Assembly: GCA_038238915.1 (NCBI GenBank)
Contig: JBBSFH010000012.1
Coordinates: 32,167 to 96,166, forward strand
DNA from: JAVVHE01 sp038238915
GTDB taxonomy: Bacteria > Pseudomonadota > Alphaproteobacteria > Sphingomonadales > Sphingomonadaceae
Length of the DNA: 64,000 bases
Reading direction: 5' to 3'
Position numbers and translations under genes: made by a program. This document shows positions 1 to 8,251 of the stretch, one piece after another; positions within the stretch are counted from its first letter, which is position 1; each line of letters begins with the position of its first letter. The notes beneath the pieces were generated by a model. It did no database searches and was not told where the DNA came from. It saw only the letters and a list, made by a program, of their open reading frames with translations.

Positions 1-1107
1 GCGGCGGGGCTGATCGACCGCGTGGGCAGCTATGCCGCGCTGAGCGAAACGCTCGCGGCGAAGCTGGGCAAGGGCGAGGAGGATCGGCCGGGCAGCTACA
101 ACCAGATCGAGGTTTCGAAGTATCTCGCCGCCACACGCTCGCTGCTGCCGAGCGGCGGCGATGCGGTGGGCGTGGTGTATGTGAGCGGCAACATCGTCGA
201 TGGCGATGCTTCGGCGGGCAGCGCGGGGGGCGACACGATCTCGCGGCTTATCGAGGAAGCGCTGGCCGACAAGAGCATCAAGGCGCTGGTGGTGCGTGTC
301 GATTCGGGTGGCGGCTCGGTGCTCGCTTCGGAGCGAATCCGGCAGGCTTTGGCGACTGCCCATGCGCGCGGGCTGCCGATCGTCGGTTCGATGGGTCCAG
401 TGGCGGCGAGCGGTGGTTACTGGGTCTCGACGGCGGCGGACATGATCTTCGCGCAGCCGAGCACGATCACCGGATCGATCGGCGTGTTCGCGATCATTCC
501 GAGCTTCGAGGGCACGCTGAAGGATTTGCACCTCGGCGCGGACGGCGTGAAGAGCACGCCCTATTCGGGCGCGCCCGACGTGCTGACCGGGCTCAGCCCC
601 GAGACGCGCAGCCTGCTGCAGGCTTCGGTGGAAGACATCTACCGGCGCTTCGTTGGCCTCGTATCGGTCTCGCGCCATCTGACGCCCGCACGCGTCGATC
701 AGATCGCGCAGGGTCGCGTGTGGGCGGGATCGACCGCGCTTTCGCTCGGGCTGGTGGATCGCATCGGCGGTCTCGATGCGGCGCTCGCCGAAGCTCGTCG
801 GCGCGCAAAGCTCCCCGCCGACAGCCGCGTGGTCGATATCGAGCCCAAGCCACGGCTGGGGTTCGCATTCCTCAACCAGGTGTTCGGACCCGAAGAAGGC
901 GAGCAGGGCGCACGCGATCTGGTGAGCAAAACCGCCGCAGAGCGCACGATGCGGATCGAGGCGGCGGCGACCGGTGCGATCGGCATGCTCGCGCAGCCAT
1001 CGGTGCAGGCAGCGTGCACGCGCTGCTGGGCATGGCAGGACGCACCGGCGCCGGACGATGGCGACGTGTTGCGCAAAATGGTGCTTGCGCGTCTGGCGGG
1101 GCGCTGA
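1..1107 (+). CDS. sppA: Signal peptide peptidase SppA (long form), 5'-truncated by window edge
   Basis: Membrane-bound serine protease that degrades cleaved signal peptides. The frame is open from base 1 and reads family sequence (LIDRVGSYA) before the first Met, so the N-terminal domain lies outside the window. The visible part is the C-terminal S49 domain: a GGGSVLASE strand-turn, then GPVAASGGYW whose Ser (codon 409-411) is the family nucleophile, and the STITGSIGVF segment. In the 67-kDa SppA type the catalytic Lys sits in the N-terminal repeat, which is not visible here. The C-terminal tail (after about codon 280) is low in motifs. The gene stands alone on this strand and faces the convergent sensor/anti-sigma/sigma operon. 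Confidence 0.93.
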   Translation, partial: AAGLIDRVGSYAALSETLAAKLGKGEEDRPGSYNQIEVSKYLAATRSLLPSGGDAVGVVYVSGNIVDGDASAGSAGGDTISRLIEEALADKSIKALVVRVDSGGGSVLASERIRQALATAHARGLPIVGSMGPVAASGGYWVSTAADMIFAQPSTITGSIGVFAIIPSFEGTLKDLHLGADGVKSTPYSGAPDVLTGLSPETRSLLQASVEDIYRRFVGLVSVSRHLTPARVDQIAQGRVWAGSTALSLGLVDRIGGLDAALAEARRRAKLPADSRVVDIEPKPRLGFAFLNQVFGPEEGEQGARDLVSKTAAERTMRIEAAATGAIGMLAQPSVQAACTRCWAWQDAPAPDDGDVLRKMVLARLAGR

Positions 1108-1152
1108 GCGGCGATAGGGCTCCTACTGCCGCGCGCGCTTCACCTTCGCCGC

Positions 1153-1653
1153 CTATTGCCAGCCGCGCAGTCCCTGCCCGCCCGTCTTCGCCGACCCCCG
1201 TTGCGCTGCGCGGCGCTCTTCCACGCGCGCCTGAACTTCGCGCGCGGTGGCGACGAAGGCGCGGCGATCGGCGAGGCTTAGCTGCTGGAACGCGCCGAGC
1301 ATCGCCGCCTGTGTGCGCGCCTGCTGGCCGAGCGCGAGATTGCGCTCCGCCAGCATCGCGCGGCCGAGCGCGCCCGCATCGAGCGGATCGGCGGCGATCA
1401 GATCCAGCATTTGCGCGCGGATCGCCTCGATCTGCTGGTGCGTGCCGTCCGCCCCGACCGACCGGAGCGCCTGCCGGACCACCAGGCGCCCGGCGGGGGA
1501 AAGATCCCTGAGCAGCCCGCCATGGGCAAACGACTGCCCCGCGCCACCCATGCCGGGCATCGCGCCGGGCTGCGGCGCGGGCTGCGCGCCCGCCGGCAAA
1601 GCGGCGAGCGCGAGCGCGATCAGCGAGGCGCGAAAAACGGGAACAAAGTTCAA
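1153..1653 (-). CDS. Periplasmic heavy-metal-sensor/Spy-like protein
   Basis: A 166-residue exported protein. An N-terminal signal peptide (hydrophobic run followed by PAGAQ) precedes a Gly/Pro/Met linker and a long helical region rich in Arg, Ala and Gln, containing LSPAGRLVVRQAL and an LSLADRRAF helix. This resembles the metal-resistance/CpxP-Spy fold of periplasmic sensors. The start is inferred to be TTG at 1653-1651, because it makes a TTGA overlap with the stop of the anti-sigma-like gene and places the signal peptide at the N terminus; no ATG lies in frame nearby. As the last gene of a sigma/anti-sigma operon it is plausibly the envelope input or an output of that pathway. The ligand is unknown. 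Confidence 0.7.
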   Translation of the reverse strand: MNFVPVFRASLIALALAALPAGAQPAPQPGAMPGMGGAGQSFAHGGLLRDLSPAGRLVVRQALRSVGADGTHQQIEAIRAQMLDLIAADPLDAGALGRAMLAERNLALGQQARTQAAMLGAFQQLSLADRRAFVATAREVQARVEERRAAQRGSAKTGGQGLRGWQ

Positions 1654-2099
1654 AGCACGGCCTCTTCGTCGGGGGTTGGCGTAAAGGTTGCACGAAACAA
1701 GTCGTTCTCGGCCTGGCGCTGATTGAGCGCGACCGTCGGGTGCGATGACACGGCGGGCGGGGACGGCCCGGCATCTGGTGCAAGATAAAGCGCGCCCGCG
1801 ATCGACGCGGCGAGCGCCGCACCCAGCAGCGGCCTCCACAGGCGCGATCGGCCGGTCTCGGCAGCGGGCAGCGCCGCAGTGGCGCGGGCAATCGCGCGCT
1901 CGATATCCAGATCGACCGGAACCTGCGCCCACACCGCGAGCGCACGATCGAGCCGTGCCGCGCGCGCGCACTCGGCGGCAAGTCCAGCGTCGCGCGCGAG
2001 CCACGTCACGCACTGCGCGCGCTCGGCGACGGGCCAGCGTGCCGGGTCCGCTCCATAGGCAGCCAGGATTTCGGCGGCGCGTTCAGCGGTCATCATCAT
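1650..2099 (-). CDS. Single-span membrane protein, probable anti-sigma factor
   Basis: About 149 residues. The N-terminal 80 residues are soluble and helical (AAEILAAYGADPARWP, two Cys). One hydrophobic segment follows (LLGAALAASIAGALYL), then a short Ser/Pro-rich tail. I see no classic zinc anti-sigma HxxxCxxC motif, so the role rests on position and topology: it begins inside the 3' end of the ECF sigma gene and ends by overlapping the next gene. Three consecutive ATG codons (2099, 2096, 2093) and one at 2111 could each be the start; 2099 is a compromise. It would hold the sigma factor at the inner membrane until an envelope signal arrives. Confidence 0.6.
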   Translation of the reverse strand: MMMTAERAAEILAAYGADPARWPVAERAQCVTWLARDAGLAAECARAARLDRALAVWAQVPVDLDIERAIARATAALPAAETGRSRLWRPLLGAALAASIAGALYLAPDAGPSPPAVSSHPTVALNQRQAENDLFRATFTPTPDEEAVL

Positions 2100-2661
2100 A
2101 GTCCATATCATGCAATATACGCGCCAATTCAGTTCGCGCCCTCGCCAATAGTCCCTCGATCGCCTTGGGAGTCGTTTCGAGGGCGTCCGCGACTTCGGCG
2201 GTAGTTGCGTCTTCGCCGTAGAAGAGCGTGATCGCGGCGCGCTGGCGCGGATTCAGCCTTGCCACCGCGCGCGTCACCCGCGCAGCCTCGTCGGCGGCTT
2301 CGAGCAGATCGTCGGCGCGCGGGTCGGCCGAGGGCTGTTCGGCGATCTCGTCTAGCGGCGTGACCAGACGGATCGTGCGGCGGCGATCGAGGCAGGCGTT
2401 GGCGACGAGGCGGTTGAACCACGGTTCCAGCCGCCCGCGCGATGGATCGAACTGTGCAGCCTTGCGCCACAGATTGATGAAGGCGGACTGCACCGCATCC
2501 TCGGCATCGGGGCCATTGCCAAGCACCCGCGCCGCGATCCGCGCCGCGGTCCCATGCATCCGCCGCGCCAGCGTCTCGAACGCGCCCCCGTCGCCGTCGG
2601 CCACGCGCCGCATCAGCGCCGCATTGGGATCGAGTTCGTCACGCGGCGTGATGGCAAGCAT
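2083..2661 (-). CDS. ECF-family RNA polymerase sigma factor
   Basis: A 192-residue sigma-70-family factor with only regions 2 and 4. Region 2 shows DAEDAVQSAFINLWRKA followed by LEPWFNRLVANACLDRRR (promoter -10 recognition and melting). Region 4 shows LNPRQRAAITLFYGED and the helix-turn-helix TTAEVADALETTPKAIEGLLARAR. It is the first gene of a three-gene operon with a membrane anti-sigma-like protein and an exported sensor-like protein, all overlapping, so the three are probably translated in coupled fashion. No obvious autoregulatory promoter could be read in the 48 bases upstream. Confidence 0.9.
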   Translation of the reverse strand: MLAITPRDELDPNAALMRRVADGDGGAFETLARRMHGTAARIAARVLGNGPDAEDAVQSAFINLWRKAAQFDPSRGRLEPWFNRLVANACLDRRRTIRLVTPLDEIAEQPSADPRADDLLEAADEAARVTRAVARLNPRQRAAITLFYGEDATTAEVADALETTPKAIEGLLARARTELARILHDMDYDDDR

Positions 2662-2709
2662 TCCCCGGTGCTTACGCGGAACGGGGCCGATGACCCCCGC
2701 GCGCGCAGC

Positions 2710-3648
2710 CTATCCCAATGTGTCCGCATCGGCCAATCTTCGTGCACTGCGCGTGTGCTCATCGGCGAGCGCGACAATCGTGCGCGCGTGGCGGCGGGCG
2801 ATTGCCATCCGGTCCGCGCCGTAGCCACCGCCGAGCATGCTCGTGAGCGGTACGCCGCGCACCGCAGCCTCGCGCATGACGAAGCGGTCGCGCGCTTCGA
2901 GCCCCGCATCGCTCAACGCGAGGCGACCAAGCTTGTCCTCTGCGTGCGGATCGACCCCCGCCTGGTAGAGGATCAGATCGGGGCGGAACGCATCGAGGAT
3001 CGGCGGCAGTTCGGCCGCGAGCGTGGCGAGGTATGCGGGATCCCCCATGCCGTCGGGCAACGGCACGTCATGGTCCGAAATCGCCTTGCGCGCCGGGAAG
3101 TTCTTGCTCGCGTGCATCGAGAAGGTGAAGGCTCGCGGTTCGTCGGCGAGCAGCGTGGCGGTGCCATCGCCCTGGTGGACATCGAGATCGACGATCAGGA
3201 TTCGCCGCGCGTCACCCTCCGCGAGCAGGCGCGTCGCCGCGATGGCCAGATCGTTCAGCACGCAGTAGCCAGCCCCGCTATCGTGGAGCGCATGATGCGA
3301 TCCGCCCGCGCCGTTCGCGGCGTAGCCGCGCGCGAGGGCGAGGCGCGCCGCCGCCCACGTCCCGCCTGCCGACAGCACCGACCGGCGCGCGACGCGCGGG
3401 GTGACCGGGAAACCGATGCGGCGTTCGATTGCCGGATCGACCGAGGCACTTAGTACCGCGTCGACATACGGTGAAGCGTGAACCGCCGCGATCCATTCGC
3501 GCGGCATCGGTTCGGGGGTATGTCCCTCGATAACCGCACCGAGCTCCGCGAGCGCTTCGAGGAGCAGGCGGTATTTGCTCATCGGAAAGCTGTGGTCCGC
3601 CGGGAGTTCGGCGACGTAATCGGGGTGATGGACGAGTGGGACGGGCAT
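2710..3648 (-). CDS. Histone-deacetylase-family Zn-dependent amidohydrolase
   Basis: A 312-residue member of the arginase/deacetylase fold (HDAC, AcuC, acetylpolyamine amidohydrolase). Visible signatures are the GGSHHALHDSGAGYCVLND active-site His pair, the metal-binding ILIVDLDVHQGDGTA stretch, and YQAGVDPHAEDKLGRL, which supplies the last metal Asp. The start at 3648 (MPVPLVHHPDY) is chosen because it begins right at the family core; an upstream in-frame Met adds only non-homologous residues. In bacteria these enzymes deacetylate acetylated small molecules or proteins; the substrate cannot be told from sequence. It is divergent from the M48 protease gene, with an 82-base gap. Confidence 0.88.
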   Translation of the reverse strand: MPVPLVHHPDYVAELPADHSFPMSKYRLLLEALAELGAVIEGHTPEPMPREWIAAVHASPYVDAVLSASVDPAIERRIGFPVTPRVARRSVLSAGGTWAAARLALARGYAANGAGGSHHALHDSGAGYCVLNDLAIAATRLLAEGDARRILIVDLDVHQGDGTATLLADEPRAFTFSMHASKNFPARKAISDHDVPLPDGMGDPAYLATLAAELPPILDAFRPDLILYQAGVDPHAEDKLGRLALSDAGLEARDRFVMREAAVRGVPLTSMLGGGYGADRMAIARRHARTIVALADEHTRSARRLADADTLG

Positions 3649-3730
3649 CGGCGCGAAATAGGTGCGCGGCTTGTGCGGCGCGAGCGATCGAGGTAGCCGT
3701 GTTGCTTGTGTAAGACGCAAGGCGGGGCAA

Positions 3731-4981
3731 ATGCGACGGATCGGGTGGCTGGTGCTGGGGTTGGGGCTATTCGCGGCGGTCGGCGCGCACGCTGCGCCCT
3801 TCGATCCCGAGGCGGCGACGCGCGCCTATCTCACCACGGTCAACGGTGCCGCCCGCGCGCGCTCGGACGCCTATTTCGAGGGTGGATACTGGCTGATCCT
3901 GTGGGGCGCGCTGCTGACGATCGCGGTCAACCTGATACTGCTGCAGACGGGCGTGATCGTGCGACTGGGCGCGTGGGCGGGGCGGAGGCGGCAGAGCCTT
4001 GCCGGGCGCGCGCTGTTCTTCGTGACGGTCTACGGGTTGATCGTGAGCGTGCTGACGCTGCCCTATTTGCTGTGGACCGATTTCTACCGCGAGGCGGAGT
4101 ATGGGCTCAACAACCAGACGCTCGCGCACTGGTTCGGGGATTTCGCAACGCAGTCGCTGGTCAGCGCGATTCTGCAGCCGTTGCTGCTGATCCCGATCCT
4201 GCTGCTGGTGAGGCGCGCGCCCAAGACATGGTGGATGTGGGGCACGGCGGTGGTGATCCTGGGCTTCGTGGTCACCGGCGCGATCGCGCCGGTGGTGATC
4301 GAGCCGCTGTTCAACCGCTACGTACCCCTGACGCAGGAGCCGCTGCGCGGGGAGCTGCTATCGTTGGCGCGCGCGAACGGCGTGCCCGCGAGCCAGATTT
4401 TCGTGGTGGACGCTTCCAGGCAGACCAAGAAAATCTCCGCCAACGTCGCAGGGATCGGCGGCACCGCGCGCGTGGCGCTGAACGACAACCTGCTGGCAAC
4501 GCATGACGACGACATGGCCCGATCGATCATGGGGCACGAGATGGGCCATTATCTGTTAGGCCACACGTGGCGGCTGCTCTCGGGCTTCGGCCTGCTTGCG
4601 CTCTCGGCGTTCCTGCTGCTGCAGTGGACGGTGCCGCGCCTGCTCGCGCGCTACGGTGCGCGGTGGGGCGTCAGCGCGATGTGGGAGCCCGGCGTGATCG
4701 CGGTCGCCTTGATCGTCTTGGCGCTGTTCGGCCTCCTCGCCACCCCGCTCCAGAACACGCTGGTGCGCACCACCGAGGCGCAGGCGGACATCTTTGGCCT
4801 CAACGCCGCGCGCGCGCCCGATGGCTTCGCGCGCGGCGCGCTGGCGGTCTCGCAATATCGCAAGCTGGAGCCAACCGCGCTAGAGGAATGGGTGTTCTAC
4901 GATCACCCCTCGGGGCGCAGCCGCATCGCGATGGCGATGCGCTGGAAGGCCGAGCATCTCGGCGAAGCGGACGTGCGCTAG
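3731..4981 (+). CDS. M48 family (Ste24-like) membrane metalloprotease
   Basis: A 416-residue integral membrane zinc protease. A signal peptide (GLGLFAAVGAHA) precedes several transmembrane segments. The catalytic motif is IMGHEMGHYLLGH (HExxH), and the third ligand Glu lies in TTEAQADIFGLNAA about 80 residues later. Overall order (membrane segments, HExxH, more membrane, EAQAD) matches CAAX-protease/Ste24 rather than the short HtpX type. The start at 3731 gives a clean signal peptide. Bacteria lack prenylated CAAX substrates, so the likely role is envelope protein quality control. Its stop overlaps the convergent PHA depolymerase stop by four bases. Confidence 0.88.
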   Translation: MRRIGWLVLGLGLFAAVGAHAAPFDPEAATRAYLTTVNGAARARSDAYFEGGYWLILWGALLTIAVNLILLQTGVIVRLGAWAGRRRQSLAGRALFFVTVYGLIVSVLTLPYLLWTDFYREAEYGLNNQTLAHWFGDFATQSLVSAILQPLLLIPILLLVRRAPKTWWMWGTAVVILGFVVTGAIAPVVIEPLFNRYVPLTQEPLRGELLSLARANGVPASQIFVVDASRQTKKISANVAGIGGTARVALNDNLLATHDDDMARSIMGHEMGHYLLGHTWRLLSGFGLLALSAFLLLQWTVPRLLARYGARWGVSAMWEPGVIAVALIVLALFGLLATPLQNTLVRTTEAQADIFGLNAARAPDGFARGALAVSQYRKLEPTALEEWVFYDHPSGRSRIAMAMRWKAEHLGEADVR

Positions 4982-6246
4982 CCCAAGTCGGCGCCCGCGT
5001 CCGCCATCGCCTGCGGCAGGCGGGCGGGCGCGGTGTCCCAGCGCGCGATCCAGTCCTCCACCACCGGCGCGATCTGGCCGCGCCAGCGGCTGCCGTTGAA
5101 GATGCCGTAGTGCCCGGCACCCTCGGCCATGTAATAGCGCTTCTGCGTCGCGGGCAGGTTTACCGCCATGTCGAGGCCCGCCTTCGTCTGGCCGAGACCC
5201 GAAATATCGTCGTGCTCGCCCTCGATCGCGAGGAGAGGCGTTGTAATCGCGGCGGGATCGACGCGAACGCCGCGGTGCGTAAGCTCCCCCTTGGGCAGGA
5301 GGTGCCGCTGGAAGACCACATCCACGGTCTGCAGGTAAAATGCCGCGTCCAGATCGGCGACCGACCGGTATTCCTCGTAGAACTTCTTCGTGGCGTCAGC
5401 GCCTTCATCGTCGCCGTCGGCGATATCCCTAAACATGGACCAGTGACTCTGGATGTGATTGCCGAGATTCATTGAAAGAAAGCCCGCGAGCTGCACCCAT
5501 CCCGGATAGACCTTGCGTCCTGCTCCGGGGTAGCCGATCGGCACCTTCATGATCACCGTCTTCTGGAACCAGCTGAACGGCCGCTCGGTCGCCACGTCGT
5601 TGACCTGCGTAGGTGCCTTCGAGGGATCGATCGGTCCACCCATCAGCGTGGCCGACGCCGGCGTACACGGATGCTTCGCCGCCGCCATCAGCGCCAATGC
5701 GGCATAGACCGGCACCGCAGGCTGGCAGACCGCGATCACATGCGTCCCCGGACCCATCGTCTCGAGAAAGCCCGTGACGTAATCGACATAATCATCGAAA
5801 TCGAAGACGCCTTCGCTGAGTGGCACCATCTTCGCGTCCGCCCAATCGGTGATGTGGACATCGTGCGCGGGCAACATCCGCTCGACCGTGCCGCGCAGCA
5901 ACGTGGCGAAGTGGCCCGACATCGGCGCGACGATCAGCAGTTTGGGATCGCCCTCGCGCCCCGCACGACGGAAGCGCAGCAGGCGACCGAACGGGCGCGT
6001 CTCGACAATCTCCTCGGTTACCGCGACCTCGCGATCGCCGATCCGTGTCGTTTCCAGACCAAACGCGGGTTTTCCATAGGGTGCGGCCGCGTGAGCGAAC
6101 ACTTCGAGCGCACTCGCGGCGAGCGGCCCCGCGCCTGTATAGGCCAGCGGATTGTACGGGTTGTTGAGCCAGTTCGCCCCGACCGTCGCCGCCACGCTCG
6201 CCGCATCGAAGAAGCTGCGCTGCATCTGATAGCTGTCGTAGAGCAA
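4978..6246 (-). CDS. phaZ: Intracellular polyhydroxyalkanoate depolymerase
   Basis: A 422-residue alpha/beta-hydrolase of the intracellular PHA/PHB depolymerase family, which hydrolyses stored polyhydroxybutyrate granules to 3-hydroxybutyrate. The N-terminal region (MLYDSYQMQRSFF, LAYTGAGPLAASALEVF) is typical of the family. The nucleophile is the Cys in VIAVCQPAVPVY, where related lipases have Ser. Later segments carry LLAIEGEHDDISGLGQT (Asp) and EGAGHYGIFNGSRW (His). It is transcribed divergently from bdhA, whose enzyme oxidises the product, with a 108-base shared promoter region, so the two form a storage-polymer mobilisation unit. Confidence 0.92.
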   Translation of the reverse strand: MLYDSYQMQRSFFDAASVAATVGANWLNNPYNPLAYTGAGPLAASALEVFAHAAAPYGKPAFGLETTRIGDREVAVTEEIVETRPFGRLLRFRRAGREGDPKLLIVAPMSGHFATLLRGTVERMLPAHDVHITDWADAKMVPLSEGVFDFDDYVDYVTGFLETMGPGTHVIAVCQPAVPVYAALALMAAAKHPCTPASATLMGGPIDPSKAPTQVNDVATERPFSWFQKTVIMKVPIGYPGAGRKVYPGWVQLAGFLSMNLGNHIQSHWSMFRDIADGDDEGADATKKFYEEYRSVADLDAAFYLQTVDVVFQRHLLPKGELTHRGVRVDPAAITTPLLAIEGEHDDISGLGQTKAGLDMAVNLPATQKRYYMAEGAGHYGIFNGSRWRGQIAPVVEDWIARWDTAPARLPQAMADAGADLG

Positions 6247-6354
6247 AAAAGCCTCCTGGCGGGCAACGCGGGGAGCGTGCGACCCTGTGAAAGGTTGTGA
6301 CGACCGGAGCGCGCTTCGTTAGAGCGCGCACTATCCCCCAACGCAGGAGTTCAT

Positions 6355-7146
6355 ATGGCGGACGCGACATTCAAAGGAAAGGTGGCTGCGGTCACCGGCT
6401 CCACGAGCGGCATCGGCCTCGAAATCGCCGAGGAATTCGCCAAGGCGGGTGCGGACATCGCCATCAACGGCTTCGGCAAGCCCGAGGATATCCAGGCCGA
6501 AGTGACACGGCTGCGCGGGCTGGGCGGGCGCGTGGAGTATTTCGGTTCGGACATGAGCAAGGGCGATCAGGCGGAGGATTTCATCCGCCAGACGATCGCC
6601 AAGCTCGGCCGCTGCGACATCTTGGTCAACAATGCGGGCGTCCAGCACGTGGAGCCGATCGAGACGTTCCCTTCGGAGCAGTGGGACAAGATCATCGCCA
6701 TCAACCTGTCCGCCGCGTTTCACACGATCAAGGCGGCGATCCCGAGCATGAAGGCGAACGGCTTCGGGCGGATCATCAACATCGCCTCGGCGCATGGCCT
6801 CGTCGCCTCCCCGTTCAAATCCGCCTATGTATCGGCCAAGCATGGGCTGCTGGGGCTGACCAAGACGGCGGCGCTGGAATTGGCCGAGACATCGATCACC
6901 GCTAACAGCGTCTGCCCCGGCTTCGTGAAAACCCCGCTCGTCGAAGGCCAGATCGCCGATCAGGCGAAGGCCAACAACATGAGCGCCGACGAGGTGGTGC
7001 AGAAGATCATTCTCGCCAGTCAGCCCACGCACCGCTTCGTCGAAACGAGCGAGATCGCGGGGACGGTGCTGTTCCTCGCGGGTCCATTCGCGGCGAACAT
7101 CACCGGTGCCGCGATCTCGGTGGATGGCGGCTGGACGGCGCGGTAG
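6355..7146 (+). CDS. bdhA: D-3-hydroxybutyrate dehydrogenase
   Basis: A 263-residue short-chain dehydrogenase that oxidises 3-hydroxybutyrate to acetoacetate with NAD+. It shows TGSTSGIG (cofactor loop), NNAG, catalytic Ser in NIASAHG and YVSAK (Tyr/Lys). The segment VCPGFVKTPLVEGQI and the QPTHRFVETSEIAG helix are characteristic of 3-hydroxybutyrate dehydrogenases rather than generic SDRs. AGGAG precedes the ATG by about six bases. Divergence from phaZ supports the assignment. A strong hairpin with a T tract follows at 7206. Confidence 0.92.
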   Translation: MADATFKGKVAAVTGSTSGIGLEIAEEFAKAGADIAINGFGKPEDIQAEVTRLRGLGGRVEYFGSDMSKGDQAEDFIRQTIAKLGRCDILVNNAGVQHVEPIETFPSEQWDKIIAINLSAAFHTIKAAIPSMKANGFGRIINIASAHGLVASPFKSAYVSAKHGLLGLTKTAALELAETSITANSVCPGFVKTPLVEGQIADQAKANNMSADEVVQKIILASQPTHRFVETSEIAGTVLFLAGPFAANITGAAISVDGGWTAR

Positions 7147-7205
7147 AAAATATCCGCGCGGCTCTATTGTATGGCTCCGCCCGGCGGCATACACCTGCGA
7201 TGCAC

Positions 7206-7234
7206 GGCCACCCCTCCCCCGGGGTGGCCCTTTT
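7206..7234 (+). terminator. Rho-independent-type terminator after bdhA
   Basis: A perfect 9-bp stem GGCCACCCC / GGGGTGGCC with a 6-base C-rich loop is followed by C and TTTT. It lies 60 bases after the bdhA stop and only 19 bases before the trcR start, so it should end bdhA transcripts. It could also act as an attenuating hairpin if trcR is transcribed from a promoter upstream of it. Confidence 0.7.
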
Positions 7235-7252
7235 CATATGCGGGAGGCCCGG

Positions 7253-7966
7253 ATGGCCCAGACACACCCTCTGATGGCGCACGCGACCGCCGCGTGGCTC
7301 GTCGATCACTCAAGTCTCACCTTCGAGCAGATCGCCGAATTCGTCGGTCTGCACATCCTCGAAATCCAGGCGATTGCCGACGATACCGCCGCGACAAAAC
7401 TTACTGGGCGCGATCCGATCGCGTCGGGCGATCTGACGCAGGACGAGATCGACAAGGGCCAGACGAACCCCGAGTATCGGCTGAAGCTCCTGAAGGGCCC
7501 CGAGCAGCAGACGCGAACCAAGGGCCCGCGATACACGCCATTGTCCAAGCGGATCGAGAAGCCCGACGGGATCGCGTGGATCGTGCGCAACCATCCCGAG
7601 ATCACCGACAACCAGATCGTCAAATTGATCGGCACCACCAAGACGACCATCGGAGCGCTGCGCGACCGGAGCCATTGGAACTACGCCAACATCGTCCCCA
7701 AAGACCCGGTGACGCTGGGGCTGTGTTCGCAGCGCGAACTCGATGCGCTGGTGGCGGCGGCGTCCAAGGACAAGGTTGCGGTGACCGATGCGAGTCTCGA
7801 CGATGAGCGCGCGGCGCTGATCGGTCAGCTTCGCGCCGAGCGTGAAGCCGCGATCGCCGCCGCCGAGGCCGCTGCCGAGGCGGCGCTGGCCGAACCTGCC
7901 GAGCCGCAAACCGGCGTATCGGCCGAGCGTGCGGCGGCAGACGCGGCGCTGTTCGGGAGGCGCTAG
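7253..7966 (+). CDS. trcR: DUF1013 family cell-cycle transcriptional regulator TrcR-like
   Basis: A 237-residue protein of the alphaproteobacterial DUF1013 family, which is annotated as the cell-cycle regulator TrcR. Two helix-turn-helix-like units are visible: LTFEQIAEFVGLHILEIQAI and ITDNQIVKLIGTTKTTIGALRDRSHW. An Ala/Glu-rich coiled C-terminus follows. The ATG at 7253 has GGGAGG ideally placed; the ATG at 7238 precedes that ribosome-binding site, so it is unlikely. The gene is probably cytoplasmic and DNA-binding; targets cannot be inferred here. A TA-free 51-base gap separates it from xseB. Confidence 0.85.
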   Translation: MAQTHPLMAHATAAWLVDHSSLTFEQIAEFVGLHILEIQAIADDTAATKLTGRDPIASGDLTQDEIDKGQTNPEYRLKLLKGPEQQTRTKGPRYTPLSKRIEKPDGIAWIVRNHPEITDNQIVKLIGTTKTTIGALRDRSHWNYANIVPKDPVTLGLCSQRELDALVAAASKDKVAVTDASLDDERAALIGQLRAEREAAIAAAEAAAEAALAEPAEPQTGVSAERAAADAALFGRR

Positions 7967-8017
7967 ACAACCGCCGTCTTGACCCTCCCCGCGCCCCCGT
8001 CCAAAACCACAGCGTAA

Positions 8018-8251
8018 ATGACCGCGCCCGCCGATCTCAGCTTCGAAGCCGCGCTGGCAGAGCTCGAGACGATCGTGCGCAAGCTCGAGACGGGGGAGGC
8101 CGCGCTGGAAGAATCGATCACGCTTTACGAACAGGGTCAGGCCCTGAAACAGGTGTGCGAAGCCAAGCTCGCGCACGCGCAGGCGCGGATCGAGCGCATT
8201 CGCGTGGGTGAGGACGGGCAGGCGGCGGGCACCGCCCCGTTCGACGCTTGA
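8018..8251 (+). CDS. xseB: Exodeoxyribonuclease VII small subunit
   Basis: A 77-residue subunit of exonuclease VII, the single-strand-specific nuclease that degrades DNA to acid-soluble oligomers in repair. The whole protein matches the family: LSFEAALAELETIVRKLETGEAALEESITLYEQGQALKQ then CEAKLAHAQARIERI, which forms the paired helices that bind the large subunit. The large subunit (xseA) is not in the window. The stop overlaps the following polyprenyl synthase start (TTGA), suggesting translational coupling, an arrangement common in proteobacteria (xseB-ispA-dxs), although dxs is absent here. Confidence 0.95.
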   Translation: MTAPADLSFEAALAELETIVRKLETGEAALEESITLYEQGQALKQVCEAKLAHAQARIERIRVGEDGQAAGTAPFDA

